A stretch of 64,000 nt of DNA from Cololabis saira (GCF_033807715.1 NC_084592.1:21762501-21826500), one strand, 5' to 3'; shown: positions 44,915-55,180, numbered from the stretch's first letter. Numbers and translations: made by a program. The notes: generated from the letters alone by a model not told the origin.

Positions 44915-45602
44915 GGCCCCGTTTACACGTAGCCGGGTATTTACAAAACCGGAGGCGTTTTCATGCGTTTTGGCCGTTCGTTTACACGGAAACGGAGGTC
45001 AAAGTCACCAAAAACGATCATTTCTGAAAACTCCGGCCAAAGTGGAGATTTTCAAAAACTCCGTTTTCCCGTTTGCGTCTAAACGGAGGAAAACGGAGAT
45101 TTAAGCTTCAGAACGTCACATTATGCACCAGAAACTCACCAGCGTCATGTGTGCGACCTGTGTTTACAATTAGTTTGGCCACCGTCAATATTTTCTTGTA
45201 TTTTACCTGTTTAATATTCTAAAGTCACACTTAAAAGTAACTCCCCCCCCCGTCCAGCCTCCTGCTCATTCAAGCCTGTGAGCGCGTCAGCCAGCAGCAT
45301 GAAGCCTGAATTATGGTTCCGCGTTAAATCGACGGCGTAGGGTACGCAACGACGCGCAAGGTACGTGCGCGTCGCCGCGTACCCTACGCCGTAGGCTCTG
45401 CGTTAATGTAACGCGGAACCATAAATCAGCCTTAACTGGAAGTTACACACGTGTCATTTGTTGATGTTTTTCCAGGATTCTGATTGGCTTGCATGACGTT
45501 AAGAGCGTTTTCATGCGGGTCCGTGTAAACGAGGATTTTTTTGAAAACGTAGAGGGGAAAATATCCGTTTTTGTAAATACCCGGCTACGTGTAAACGGGG
45601 CC
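44915..45602. mobile_element. PIF/Harbinger-like MITE with TTA duplication (family F)
   Basis: TIRs GGCCCCGTTTACACGTAGCC and the exact inverse at 45583-45602. They extend with GGGTATTTACAAAA and its complement to about 35 bp. The 3-bp duplication TTA lies at 44912-44914 and 45603-45605. The interior repeats AAACGGAG and GGAAAACGGAG motifs. It is 688 bp long and carries a copy of the palindromic MITE P (45303-45434). There is no coding capacity. Confidence 0.85.
45303..45434. mobile_element. palindromic MITE P inside F
   Basis: AGCCTGAATTATGGTTCCGC at the left, and the inverse (ACGCGGAACCATAAATCAGC) at the right. The core has ACCCTACGCCGTAGGCTC. Confidence 0.85.
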
Positions 45603-45605
45603 TTA

Positions 45606-46500
45606 GTGGTCTGCTGAAGATGATTTGCATTAAGACGCTTTAATTGTGATGTGTGATGTCCTCTTGAGCAGCTCAGGAGAGCTTGCTCCTCTCATTTGCA
45701 TGAGTGATTGATAGCGGCTAATTTTCCCCTCAAAATGCAGGGACGCAGAGTTCAAAGAGCTGCAGGCAGCTGCCTGGTCAGACGGGAGGGGAGAGGAGGA
45801 GGGAGGGCAGGCAGGGAGCATGGTGCTGCTCGAGGAGGACAAGCTCTTTCATCAATCCATGTTCATTATAGTCTGCTTGAAAAGGCTTGATTGTCATTCT
45901 GTATGTTAGCAAACAGCTTAGTAATTATTGAAAAGGGGGATTTTAACTGTCGATCCAAAGGTCCAATTGTTTTTTGAAGAATTGGATTTGAAGTATAGCA
46001 TTGCTTGTAGCTGAGAAAGCTCACTCATATGGTTAACCACAAAGCAGCAAATATAATAAACCAGATTCCCACAGAACAATCACACTGTAGAACATATTTC
46101 TAATATAAGGTCATAAATTGTGGTCTTATAAACTTAAGACGTATACAGCAGCATGAGGTGAGATGTGTCCACTTAACAGCGGTTACAATCAGTACTTTAG
46201 CAGCGTGAACAGGGTTGTATGTACAGAGAGTTATCTCCTGAAGCTGCAGCTGCTCTGGGCTCTAACAAAGAGTTTCATCTTTATTAGCTGTCTGGTTCAC
46301 ACTTTTACTGATTTGGTTCACTGGGCTCAGAGGCTCAGCTGTCTGCAGCAGTATACGTCCACAGAAAGCTGCAGAAACCCACTATTTTCTCAAAATGTGC
46401 AATGATGTAAATTAAAGAAAACAAAACTGCATATACAATTTTTTTTAATACTGTTTATAATGTTTATATTACTATTTTGGTATCCTTTTTCTTTTCTCTT
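45606..46500. other. non-coding stretch with a possible conserved element at its start
   Basis: The first 130 bases contain two octamer-like sites (GATTTGCATTAA, CTCATTTGCATGAG) and homeodomain-type cores (GATTGATAG, GGCTAATTTTC). The rest is unremarkable. No coding sequence is recognised. Confidence 0.35.
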
Positions 46501-46572
46501 GCTGCTGTAATGGTGGGAAAGTTCCCCATTGTGGGACTAATAAATGAAATCTAATCCAATCTAATCTAATCT
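46501..46572 (+). mobile_element. LINE-type 3' tail with (ATCTA)n end
   Basis: TTCCCCATTGTGGGACTAAT is followed by (AATCT)n. The same CCCCATTGTGGGA motif is present on the minus strand at 2957-3080. Confidence 0.5.
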
Positions 46573-46792
46573 GCACATTCCCATCATGGTCCAAATATTC
46601 TCCAGACGCCCACTGCTTGTTTCTTCATCTTAAAAACAGAGCTATGATCAGCTTTGGACTTCATTGAGGTCCAACGGCTCCGTTATATATAAATGATGAT
46701 CTTATTCTGCAACAACAGGAATATTAGCTATATGGACTGTAGAATATTTAAAGGGGACCTATTATGGAAAAACACGTTTTTTCCTGCTTTAA

Positions 46793-47606
46793 AGGTATTG
46801 TGACATCATTTTTAACATGCTTTTAACACTATTAAAAGTCTTGGCCAACATCCCTCAAATGTGTCTAAAAGAGTGTAACAAGAAAAACTTCACTCTAGTA
46901 CTCCATTCCTGGCTTTTTATGACAGTGTTTTTTTGTGCCGTGAAAAATGCTTCCATTTCCCCCTTTCCTGTCAATCATTGCGCCGCTCCTCCTCCCAACC
47001 TCCTCCAGCCCAACCATACGCTCACAGCGGCGTCGGAGAGTTAAGCCGGGAGCGACAGGCGAAGCATGCACGGAAAAGCAGCACGGCGAACCACAGCAAA
47101 CAATCATAAAAATAAAGGCATGCAAGCAGCAGTGTCCCCTTATCTTAAGTCCAGTCAGTGGCCGCGGGTCTTCTTAGCAGTTTTCCTCCGGTGATTAGAA
47201 CAAAAGAGGCTCTAAACAGCTCCGTGTTAAGCCTGATTTATGGTTCCGCGTTAAATCGACACAGAGCCTACGCCGTGGGTTCAGCATACGGTGCACATAG
47301 CCGCGTAACCCTGCGCCGTAGGCTCTGCGTCGGTGTAACGCGGAACCATAAATCAGCCTTTATGGTGCGCTGGAGAGGAGAAGAGGCAGGGAGCTGGGTG
47401 CTGGGGGCGGTGATTTAGCGGGTTTATACGTAACGACCCGCCAGCAAACCAGATGCGCCGTTTTTGCACAGTTATGCGGAAAATCCCAGAAAGCACACAA
47501 TACACTGAATGTTAAAAGTTCGTTGTTTTTTGGGTGTAATTGATGTCAAGACACCCAACAAAACACAAAAAATCAAGAAAAATGTGTTTTTCATGTCACA
47601 ATACCT
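46793..47606 (-). mobile_element. TTAA-target DNA transposon, family D copy 2
   Basis: 814 bp, flanked by TTAA (46789-46792 and 47607-47610). Ends are AGGTATTGTGACATCAT and ATGTCACAATACCT. It is the inverted counterpart of 34136-34937. It is inserted 41 bp into element C. Confidence 0.9.
47228..47362. mobile_element. palindromic MITE P inside D copy 2
   Basis: TAAGCCTGATTTATGGTTCC at the left, CGGAACCATAAATCAGCC at the right. It is at the position equivalent to 34381-34516 in D copy 1, so it was part of family D before these two copies spread. Confidence 0.85.
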
Positions 47607-47789
47607 TTAACATATATAAAGTGGTCTCCCCTCAGCCTGCCAACTCAGAGAAGGAGGAAAGCAACCAAATTCTGCAGTGTCTGTACAGCCGCCCGGATGA
47701 GCCATCCAGTGTGATGTGGCTTCTACGAGCCGTTCAGATTCTGCTCCCTTTCGTTACGTAACCAAAATGCAAACCACGCCCACAACTAA

Positions 47790-48180
47790 ACACCGTGTCC
47801 TAATAACTGCATGCGAGCGTCCGACTATCGCGTCGCACTGCGTGACATCGGACGTTGTTTGTCCATCTCCCTCCAGCCAGCTGCCACTTTATTGAGGTTT
47901 TTGTTGTGAAATGAGGAGGTATCATAGAGTTAACTTCTCATTTCAACTAACTGGATCAGCCGTTCCTCATCCATGACTGTTTCCTACAGCACTTTCAACC
48001 GGCTTTCAACGTGAGCGACAGGAAGAAAATAGAAGCAGGGCGACCGACAAATGTTTAGCTCAAAACGACGCGCCGCGTCGCACCGCATCGCGCTGCATCG
48101 CTCGCGGGCAGTTAGGACAGTCCAATAGAAAATAAAGCAATGGAATTGATTTTGTCGCATCGCATGCAGTTAGGATGTGG
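47790..48180. mobile_element. MITE with TAA duplication (family L)
   Basis: TAA at 47787-47789 and 48181-48183. The ends ACACCGTGTCCTAATAACTG and the inverse of TGCAGTTAGGATGTGG share TGCATGCGA inside. The interior is rich in GCATCGC-type repeats near 48070-48115. It is absent from copy A at the equivalent position. TAA duplication fits PIF/Harbinger. Confidence 0.75.
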
Positions 48181-48328
48181 TAACTCCGCCGGCCGGAGCT
48201 TCTGCCATTTTTTCGTAGCGGTGTATCGCGTTATTCAGGCAGCCAATCAGCACAGTGCCTCATTATCATAGCCTCCTGCCCACTCAGAATCACGCATAGA
48301 TAATGAGGTTAGAGAATGGGAAGATAAA

Positions 48329-49493
48329 GGCCCAATCTCAATACTCCCCCTACTTTTCTTCACTCGCCCTTCTTTTCTCCACTCGCACTTCTTTTCTTCC
48401 CTAACCCCTAAAAAAGAAGGGGGAGATTTTAGGGCACTTGAGATCTAGGGCACTTGGCCCAGGTGCCTGTCCCATTTCTCCTACTCCCCCTCGTTTTCAT
48501 CCCTAACCTGATCAGGAAGCAGAGAGCCAAAAGCTGTTTTAATTTCAGCTGTAGCGCTGTTAATATGGCACTTTATTAAGTTTTTATATTTTTTCAGGCA
48601 TAAAGGTAACCTTAAGATCCACAACCTGGGCTCAGTTTATCCAAATAACGCCTGTTAAGAAATTTGACCCGATGTTTTGGGAGATGAGAAGAGCCGCCGC
48701 CCCCGGGGAGCAGCAGCAGCTCACAGCCCCAGAAGAGACGTATCCGCCGGGTCAGGCTGCTCCGTCAGCCCCGAGAGAGAGACTCTCTCTGGGACGCAGC
48801 TCTGTTGAGAATTATGCTGGCTGAAATAAATCCTTTAGGAAGATGTTGGTTTAATAGGTGAAATCTAACAGTTGTAGCTACGCCTATTAAGAAATTTGCT
48901 CCGAAATTTAGAGATTTCTGCCTGCCGGCTCTGGAGCTTATGGGTCCGCGTTAAATCGACGCAGAGCCCTCGGCGTAGGGTACGGCGTCGGGCGCGCGTC
49001 GCCGCGTACATCGACGCAGACCCCTCGCCGTAGGCTCTGCGTTGGTGTAACGCGGAACCATAAATCCCTTTATTCTGGCGTGATCTTCCGCAACTTTATC
49101 TGAAAGTGTGTAAATTACCCAGATGACAGCTGGATTACTTTGTGGTTTCTGAAGACTATTATATCAGAAACATCCAAAACAAATCTGACGGGTCACAGGA
49201 TTATTTCTCTCTATTTCTCTGAGACGAGTCTGCCTGTTTGCCTTCGGTCGGCGAGTCAAATCGACGCAGAGCCTACGGCAAAAGCATTCTGGGAAATTTT
49301 CATACCCCCTCGCTCGCCAAGTGAGCATCTGAAATCCCTCGATCCGTAGGGGCTATTCTCAGCCCCTAGCCCTCGTTATGCCCCCTCCCCCTAGGTGAAA
49401 AGAGGAATTGGGACACCACTACCTTCACGGGAACGCGCAAAAGTTAGGGTTAGTGAAGAAAACGAGGGCGAGGGGGAGTATTGGGACGCAGCC
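48329..49493. mobile_element. DNA transposon with CAATACTCCCCCT ends (family E)
   Basis: The left end GGCCCAATCTCAATACTCCC and the inverse of the right end (GGGGGAGTATTGGGACGCAG) share about 20 bp. AAA flanks both sides (48326-48328 and 49494-49496). Copy A has the uninterrupted site GATAAAGACATGG. The 1.2-kb interior has no long frame. It contains a P-type palindrome (48939-49066) and a further P fragment at 49254-49276. Confidence 0.75.
48939..49066. mobile_element. palindromic MITE P (diverged) inside E
   Basis: TATGGGTCCGCGTTAAATCG at the left and the related inverse (AACGCGGAACCATAAAT) at the right, with GCAGAGCCCTCGGCGTAGGG in between. Confidence 0.75.
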
Positions 49494-49614
49494 AAAGACA
49501 TGGCTCAGAGGCTGAATTTCTAATTTATTTAGCAAAAACAATCACAAGCTTGTTTTTAAGACATTCAAGGCCTGTTTAAAATAGGTATTAGATGCCATAA
49601 TAGGTCCCCTTTAA

Positions 49615-50234
49615 TATTTGAGTGGTTGACCCACTCTCACCTCTCAATAGTTTTTCATGCAAGGTTAGTGGATCGATACCCAGCCCATCTATGAGTCAAA
49701 GTGTCCCGGACCAAATGCACCGTCCGCCAACATACTCATTTAAAGTGCTGCTGCATGCAGAGCATTTATATGATAGCAATGCTGTGTGTGGGTTTGTGAA
49801 TGACCAACACACACAAGCGCAGACCATTTACCATTTTCTTTTTTGACACAATTTCCTGAAGTGTGTATGAAATGTCTGTAGTGTTCTTTCGTGAAAATAG
49901 CCTGTCTTTGTACCCGTGTTCTGAGCAGTGTTCATGTCCATAGTGGAGTTAGACCCTCTACTGTAGTTTGCCCTGCCTCTTTTGTAAGCTGGACCTCTTA
50001 AGACAAGTACGGATGACTATAGGAGCACCCAAATATAGCGACAGGGTCGTGTTATGTCAGGTAGGTAGTCACTTAAAACCCCTAAATGCATGCTCAAAAG
50101 CACATGCATCTTCTTTTTAAATTTTTTAAAATAACATGTACCCTTTGACGCCAAGAGCCTACATCTCAAACGGTGCCCCTTTCAGCAGAGTATGTGCAGT
50201 ACTGTGGGGTTTGGTGTACTACTTACTTAAAGAA
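49615..50234. other. non-coding stretch, nothing recognised
   Basis: Unique-looking sequence between nest C and the DIRS element. No gene was seen. Confidence 0.4.
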
Positions 50235-50425
50235 GAACGAAAGTTACGCCTGTAACTACGGTTCTATGAGTCCCGGATGACCGCCAGGCGGTGCTGTAAG
50301 CACTGGATATCTCCCCCTCGCGCATGCGCATGTCGAGTACAATACCAACAATGTCACGTCACCCGTGACCCCTGCATGACCCCCGGAAGGGTATATCTTC
50401 CGGCGTCAGCATGGGATCGGCTCCT
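50235..50425. repeat. left inverted terminal repeat of the DIRS element
   Basis: 50261-50425 is the reverse complement of 55481-55646, except for a short block after GTTCTAT (GAGTCCCGGATG here, TTCGTCCCTACTG at the other end). The outer 26 bp (50235-50260) are found only here and in the internal complementary region. Confidence 0.88.
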
Positions 50426-50469
50426 AGAATCTTCTCGCGAGAGCACGAGGATTCGGAGTGACCGGCAGG

Positions 50470-50568
50470 CCTGGCGGTCATCCGGGACTCATAGAACCGT
50501 AGTTACAGGCGTAACTTTCGTTCTATTTCGTCCCTACTGACCGCCAGGCGGTGCTGTAAGCACTGGAT
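50470..50568. repeat. internal complementary region of the DIRS element
   Basis: 50470-50523 is a perfect 54-bp complement of the left terminus (50235-50288). It runs directly into 50520-50568, a perfect 49-bp complement of the right terminus, with GTTC shared by the two. The region thus equals the junction of the two element ends. After 50568 it resumes with AATACCAACAATGTCAC, again terminal-repeat sequence. Confidence 0.88.
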
Positions 50569-50610
50569 GACGAATACCAACAATGTCACATAGAATCCCG
50601 GTCACATACC

Positions 50611-51200
50611 TCACTGATCAGGGGCAGAAGGACCCGGGAGTAGAACCACGCCCAATGGTTGGGGAGTGGCGACATTGATCCGGTAAAACCTGGAGAACGT
50701 GTCTGGCGACGTCCACGAAGTCGCGGTGCAGATGTCCTCCAGAGGCACCCCCTGCAGGGCAGCCAAGAAGCTGCGACGCTTCTGGCCGAGTGGCACCTCA
50801 CCCCCACTGGTAAGGGGCGGCCACTGGCCCTGTGGGCGTGCTCGACGGTGTCCACCACCCAGTGGGACGGCGCTGTCCAGAAACAGCACGCCCCCTGTTG
50901 GGGCCACCATGGCAGAGAACAAGCTGCTCCGACCGTCGCACAGGCGCGGTAGCATAAGCAGCAAGGGCCCGTACGGGGCACAAAGGGCTCGGCCCACTCT
51001 CTGCAGGACCTAGGGCAGGAACGCCACGTTCGGCCACAACATAGCCCCTGAGCTGACTGACAGGGCATGTAACTCATCGACTCGCCGATGTCATGGCGAG
51101 GAGAAAAGCTATCTCCGTAGAGAGCCACTTCAGGCCCACCCGGGCCAAGGGCCCAAAAGGGTGGAGAAGAGAGGGCACCTAGCACCATGGGCAGGTCCCA
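50611..51200 (-). pseudogene. DIRS tyrosine recombinase, broken
   Basis: The enzyme of DIRS elements that integrates the circular DNA copy. The C-terminal end on the minus strand reads VPLEDICTATSWTSPDTF followed by SRFYRINV. The Tyr in this block corresponds to the nucleophile. Upstream, in a second frame, HSARSVAASW carries the H-x-x-R pair of the active site. In a third frame RSEQLVLCHGGPNRGRAVSG and CPVRALAAY give the middle of the domain. The matching blocks are thus spread over three frames, so at least two frameshifts exist. The N-terminal part is separated from this by a family J retroposon fragment (51215-51305). No functional protein is possible. Confidence 0.75.
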
Positions 51201-51214
51201 CACTGCTCGGGGGT

Positions 51215-51305
51215 TTATATTCATGTTTATGTTCTGGTTCTCTGGAAAGGGTCTAGAGACAACATCTGTTGTATTAGACGCTATATAAATAAAATCGAAT
51301 GGAAT
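51215..51305 (+). mobile_element. family J retroposon fragment inside the DIRS recombinase gene
   Basis: GTCTAGAGACAACATCTGTT, then GTATTAGACGCTATATAAAT and an A-rich (TCGAA)-type end. It is the reverse complement of the end of family J seen at 21825-21890. Confidence 0.7.
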
Positions 51306-51628
51306 CGAAAACTGGGGCCTTTGGGCTCCTCGGGGGGGGGGCAGCCTCAGAGCCCCCCTGAGAAAGAGAAACCAGCCGGCGGCACCCCACGGCGGCATTC
51401 TCAACCAGGGCATGTTGCGATGAAATGACCGCCACATGCACCCTTAAAGTGGACTGAGCACGGCCACCATCCAGGAGGGACCGAAGGGACCCCAGGATCG
51501 TGGCCACGGGGCAAAGAACAGGGTCCTCTGCCCCGTCTGCACACCAGACAGAGAATCTCCCCCACTCGCACTCATACCAGAGGCGGGTGGGAGGCACATG
51601 GGCATTCGAGATGCCAGCCCTGACGGGT

Positions 51629-52115
51629 TCAGGACAGCTCGACAACAATGGGTCGGGCGCCGCAGCGGCCAGACTCAGAGCCAAAAGCGACGGGGTCGGG
51701 GTGCAAAACCTGAATCCCCAGCTGGAAAAGACGGTCCCTCTGAGGGGCGTCATGTTGTGTCGCAGCAGAGCCCCCGCAGCAGTGGAAACTATGTTTCCCC
51801 GGTCGGAAGGGGGCCACCAAGAGGAGCCCGTGAGCCCTCTGGAGGACCCTCTGCAAAGGCGGCTTGCGCCGGGAGAGGAAGTCCGTCACCCGGTTCCTGT
51901 CTCCAGGCAGGAACATCGCCCGAAGGCCGGGCAGGCGAGGAGCTGTCCACGCTAGGAGGCCCCGGGACACCTGCAGCAGCTGTGCAGAGTCGGGGCCCCC
52001 TCTGGTGGCCGATCAAGGAACAGTGGACACACTGTCCGACCGACCCGGCACGTGCCTCCCCCACAGGAGTTGCAAAAAATGTTAGTGTGAAGTGCAGAGC
52101 CCAGAGCTCCAGCAC
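51629..52115 (-). pseudogene. DIRS RNase H-like region, broken
   Basis: Minus-strand blocks LELWALHFTLTFFATP (near 52070-52110) and LRAMFLPGDRNRVTDFLSR (near 51850-51915) mark the start and end of the RNase H region of DIRS elements. They lie in different frames. The middle, with the metal-binding residues, is not readable in one frame. Confidence 0.6.
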
Positions 52116-52239
52116 GTTGATGTGGCGCGTGCGGACCCGGGAGGACTACTGATGACAGCCTCCCGGCAGGGAGGGGACAGCGCCTAAGGGCACACCCCTC
52201 AGCCGGAATGTCCCGCCTTTCCAGGGTGCAAGGGTATAG

Positions 52240-52870
52240 ACACACACCCGCGAAACCCTGACCGGCCTGCGCCCGTGCCTCTTGGCATCCAGGCGAGGCT
52301 GTCCAGCCACATTGCAGGGGGCGTAGCGACAGCAGGCCCAAAGGTATAAGAGGGGCAAGGGTTGCCATCACGCACCTGGTGAAAAAAATCCTCGGTGACA
52401 GGGAGAGCCCGCACAGGAGCACCCTGAACCGACAACGGTGGCCCCGGTAGGCTAGCCCCCGGAACCACCGGTGACGTGCCGCGACCGGCACGTGAAACAA
52501 GCGCCCTGTAGGTCCACAGTTGCAAACCACTTCCTCCTGACCTACGCAGAGCATCTGCTGTGGTCAAGCCTCCGGAAGGGCAGGACCTTCATGTATTCGT
52601 CGAGGTCCCTCAAGTCCAAGATGGGACGACGTCCGTCGCCTCTCTTGCTGATGAGAAAGTAGCTCAAGTAGAACCCCCAGGCCGCGGCGGGGGGTCCACC
52701 GGCATGATGGCGCTCTTGGCCAGTAGGGCGGGCAACACCTGAGCCCGAGCCGGAATGTTTGCCGGGTCTCTGACGATGGTCATCTCAACCCGGCCGGAGA
52801 TAGGAGGCCGGTGTCGGAACTGCAATACGTACCCCTGGGCTAGGGTGGAAACCACCCGGGCCCCAATGAG
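52240..52870 (-). pseudogene. DIRS reverse transcriptase, broken
   Basis: Minus strand, in order: GYVLQFRHRPPISG and LPALLAKSAIMPVDPP (52860-52670), YFLISKRGDGRRPILDLRDL (near 52600-52660), then in other frames RFRVLLCGLSLSPRIFFTRC and VMATLAPL (near 52360-52440). These match the fingers and palm blocks of DIRS reverse transcriptases. The catalytic DD motif that should follow within about 15 residues is not found, and the sequence diverges there, so the core is deleted or scrambled. Confidence 0.7.
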
Positions 52871-52999
52871 CAGGCAGCCCAGTAACCGAGCTGCTGCCGG
52901 AAAAGTAGCTGACGACCGGCTCCGTGGCCTTAGCGCCGTCTCCCCCGGGCTCCGGACGTCCCGGGGGGGCGACGGTCGGGATCAACGCCCTGACGCTGG

Positions 53000-53530
53000 T
53001 GGGACGGTCCGCGCACAGGGGGGGCGAAAGTCACCAGCAGGCTGACTCACAGACCGCTGAAAGCCGCGCCGGCCGCCGTGGGCAGGCGGCCGGGGGCGAG
53101 GCCCGGGGGCCGGTGAAGGGCCTCCCGGTGTACAGGAGGCGGCCGCACTCCTGTGAAGGTACACCAGTCGCTGCCTGGTCTCATCAGCCAGGGCGGTGCG
53201 GTTCAGAGCTTCCAGGGCAGTTGCCCCAAACAGCTCCCCCGGTTCTGCCGGTGCCTGACGAAGAACCCTACGAGCAGTCTCCGTCAGGGGTGACTGCGCC
53301 AGTCAGACATGACGGCGCGTGTGCACCAGGGTGGACATCAGCCGCCCCAGTTCCCTCGTTTGGGAGGCAAAAAGCCTGTAGGGATATGTCACACATGTCC
53401 TGTGTGGAATCACCCACCTGTGCATCCTGCAGGGAGGTGGAGAGAGCCAGTAGCAGATGAAAAAAGGGTGTTCCCCAGCCGGCCGATGCGTGCCGCTGTT
53501 TCATAAGCCTTACAAATATGCCCATCAGTA
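53000..53530 (-). pseudogene. DIRS Gag-like region, broken
   Basis: In one minus-strand frame ELGRLMSTLVHTRRHV is followed by a stop (TGA where Trp would be expected) and then by LAQSPLTETARRVLRQAP and ELFGATALEAL. Gene order (upstream of the reverse transcriptase) and the general pattern suit the C-terminal part of a DIRS Gag protein. The identification is by pattern only. Upstream, LLLALSTSLQDAQVGD lies in another frame. Confidence 0.45.
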
Positions 53531-53614
53531 ACCCTAGACCCTAGAGGGGCACTTGGGATCTGGCTTCAGAGCCTCATCAGGAGCCACTATCAGTGCTGCA
53601 ATGGAGGGCTCGAG

Positions 53615-53634
53615 GGGGGGGGGGGGGGGGGGGG
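53615..53634. repeat. poly-G run
   Basis: About 20 consecutive G bases. Confidence 0.85.
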
Positions 53635-53939
53635 CAAGTGGTGGAGACCAGCCACAGCAGCGTCCTCCATCGCCGTCAGAGCACGGTCATCAGCCGGCTG
53701 TGACATCTCTCCAGCATGAGTGCAGCTCCCTCAAAAAAATCCGACGAAGACGGAATGTGAATTCCACCGGAGAAGGATTGCGCCTGTGGAAGGCGCTAGA
53801 GGCCACCTCCGCACGCGGTGCATTCGGCTGCAAGTGTGCCAGGGCTGCTCAGGGCCGAGGCACGACACGCAGAGGTCCTGGTCATCCGCAGGGTCCAGGG
53901 CGGCCATGCACCCTGGGCATGAACGCTCCATCACAGCGA

Positions 53940-54670
53940 CCGGTGGGAGAGGGAGCGGACACGCCGCCGTCACCACGGATGTGCTGGCAGGAGAGAGGAG
54001 CGGACACGCTGCCGTTCACACGAATGTGTCGGTGGGAGCGGTCACGCTGCCGTCACCACGGATGTGCCGGTGGGAGAGGGGAGCGGACGCGCTGTAGTCA
54101 CCACGTAGGTGTCGGTGGGAGAGGGGAGCGGAAACGCTGCCGTCACCACAGCGAGCACGCTGCCGTCACCACCAATATGAAGGCGGGAGAGGGGAGGGCC
54201 ACGCTACCGTCAGCACGGATGTGTCAGTGGGAGAGGGGAGCGGAAACGCTGCCGCCACCACAGCGAGCACGCTGCCGTCACCACCAATATGCAGGTGGGA
54301 GAGGGGAGCAGCCACGCTCCCGTCAATACGGGTGTGTCAGTGGGAGAGGGGAGCGGAAACGCTGCCGTCACCACAGCGAGCACGCTGCCGTCACCACCGA
54401 TATGCAGGTGGGAGAGGGGAGCAGCCACGCTACCGTCAATACGGGTGTGTCAGTGGGAGAGGGGAGCGGAAACGCTGCCGTCACCACAGCGAGCACGCTG
54501 CCGTCACCACCGATATGCAGGTGGGAGAGGGGAGCAGCCACGCTACCGTCAATACGGGTGTGTCAGTGGGAGAGGGGAGCGGAAACGCTGCCGTCACCAC
54601 AGCGAGCACGCTGCCGTCACCGCCAATATGCAGGCGGGAGAGGGGAGAGCCACGCTGCCGTCACCACGGC
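53940..54670. repeat. 113-bp minisatellite in the 5' part of the DIRS element
   Basis: GTGTCAGTGGGAGAGG recurs at 54221, 54334, 54447 and 54560, exactly 113 bp apart, with less regular related units from 53940. Each unit holds smaller GTGGGAGAGGGGAGC and CGCTGCCGTCACCAC blocks two to three times. 113 is not a multiple of three, so successive units change frame, yet the plus strand stays open for 416 codons. Confidence 0.92.
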
Positions 54671-54804
54671 TATGAGAAAAGGCAAAAATAGGCGTCTTTA
54701 CTCAAAAAGAAGAGAACAATCCTCACTCGTTTCTTTCCTTTTTTTTTTTTTTTTTCAAAAGAAAAAAATAATCAGCAAGGAAAAAACAATGTCACATCAA
54801 TAAA

Positions 54805-55180
54805 GTGGGAGAGGGAGCGAAACGCTGCCGTCACCACAAATGAGCCGGTGGGAGAGGGGCGTGGCCTTCACCACGGCTGTAAGAAAGACCAAAAAAGGTG
54901 TTTGTGTTGTTTTTTTCAAAAGAAAAAAAACAATCTGCAAGAAAAAAATAATGTCACATTAATAAAGTGGGAGAGGGAGCGAAACGCTGCCGTCACCACA
55001 AATGAGCCGGTGGGAGAGGGGCGTGGCCTTCACCACGGCTGTAAGAAAGACCAAAAAAGGTGTTTGTATTGTTTTTTCAAAAGAAAAAAATAATCCTTTT
55101 CTGTCTTCTTTTTTTCCTTTTTTTTCTCAAAAGAAAAAAATAATCTGCAAGGAAAAAATAATGTTGTCACATTAATAAGT
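54805..55180. repeat. 162-bp tandem repeat
   Basis: GTGGGAGAGGGAGCGAAACG at 54805 and 54967, with a third partial unit near 55182. Each unit contains the blocks of the 113-bp repeat plus a TTTTTTCAAAAGAAAAAAA segment. Confidence 0.88.

Larger units (their letters stand above)
46752..49610. mobile_element. family A-type transposon (copy C) containing three nested elements
   Basis: TTAA at 46748-46751 and 49611-49614, ends AGGGGACCTATTATGG and CATAATAGGTCCCCT. When the inserts D2 (46793-47606), L (47790-48180) and E (48329-49493) are removed, about 0.5 kb is left. That remainder matches copy A from end to end (GCCAACTCAGAG, GCCGGCCGGAGCTTC, AGCCAATCAGCACAG, AAGACATTCAAGGCCTG). Confidence 0.88.

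Noticed and set aside
54221..54670. Possible CRISPR-like array
   Set aside because: Units are 113 bp, contiguous and without unique spacers. It is a eukaryotic minisatellite.
53553..54803. 416-codon plus-strand frame
   Set aside because: It is made of the 113-bp minisatellite. The repeat shifts frame every unit, all frames are equally open, and the DIRS genes run on the other strand. Not a gene.
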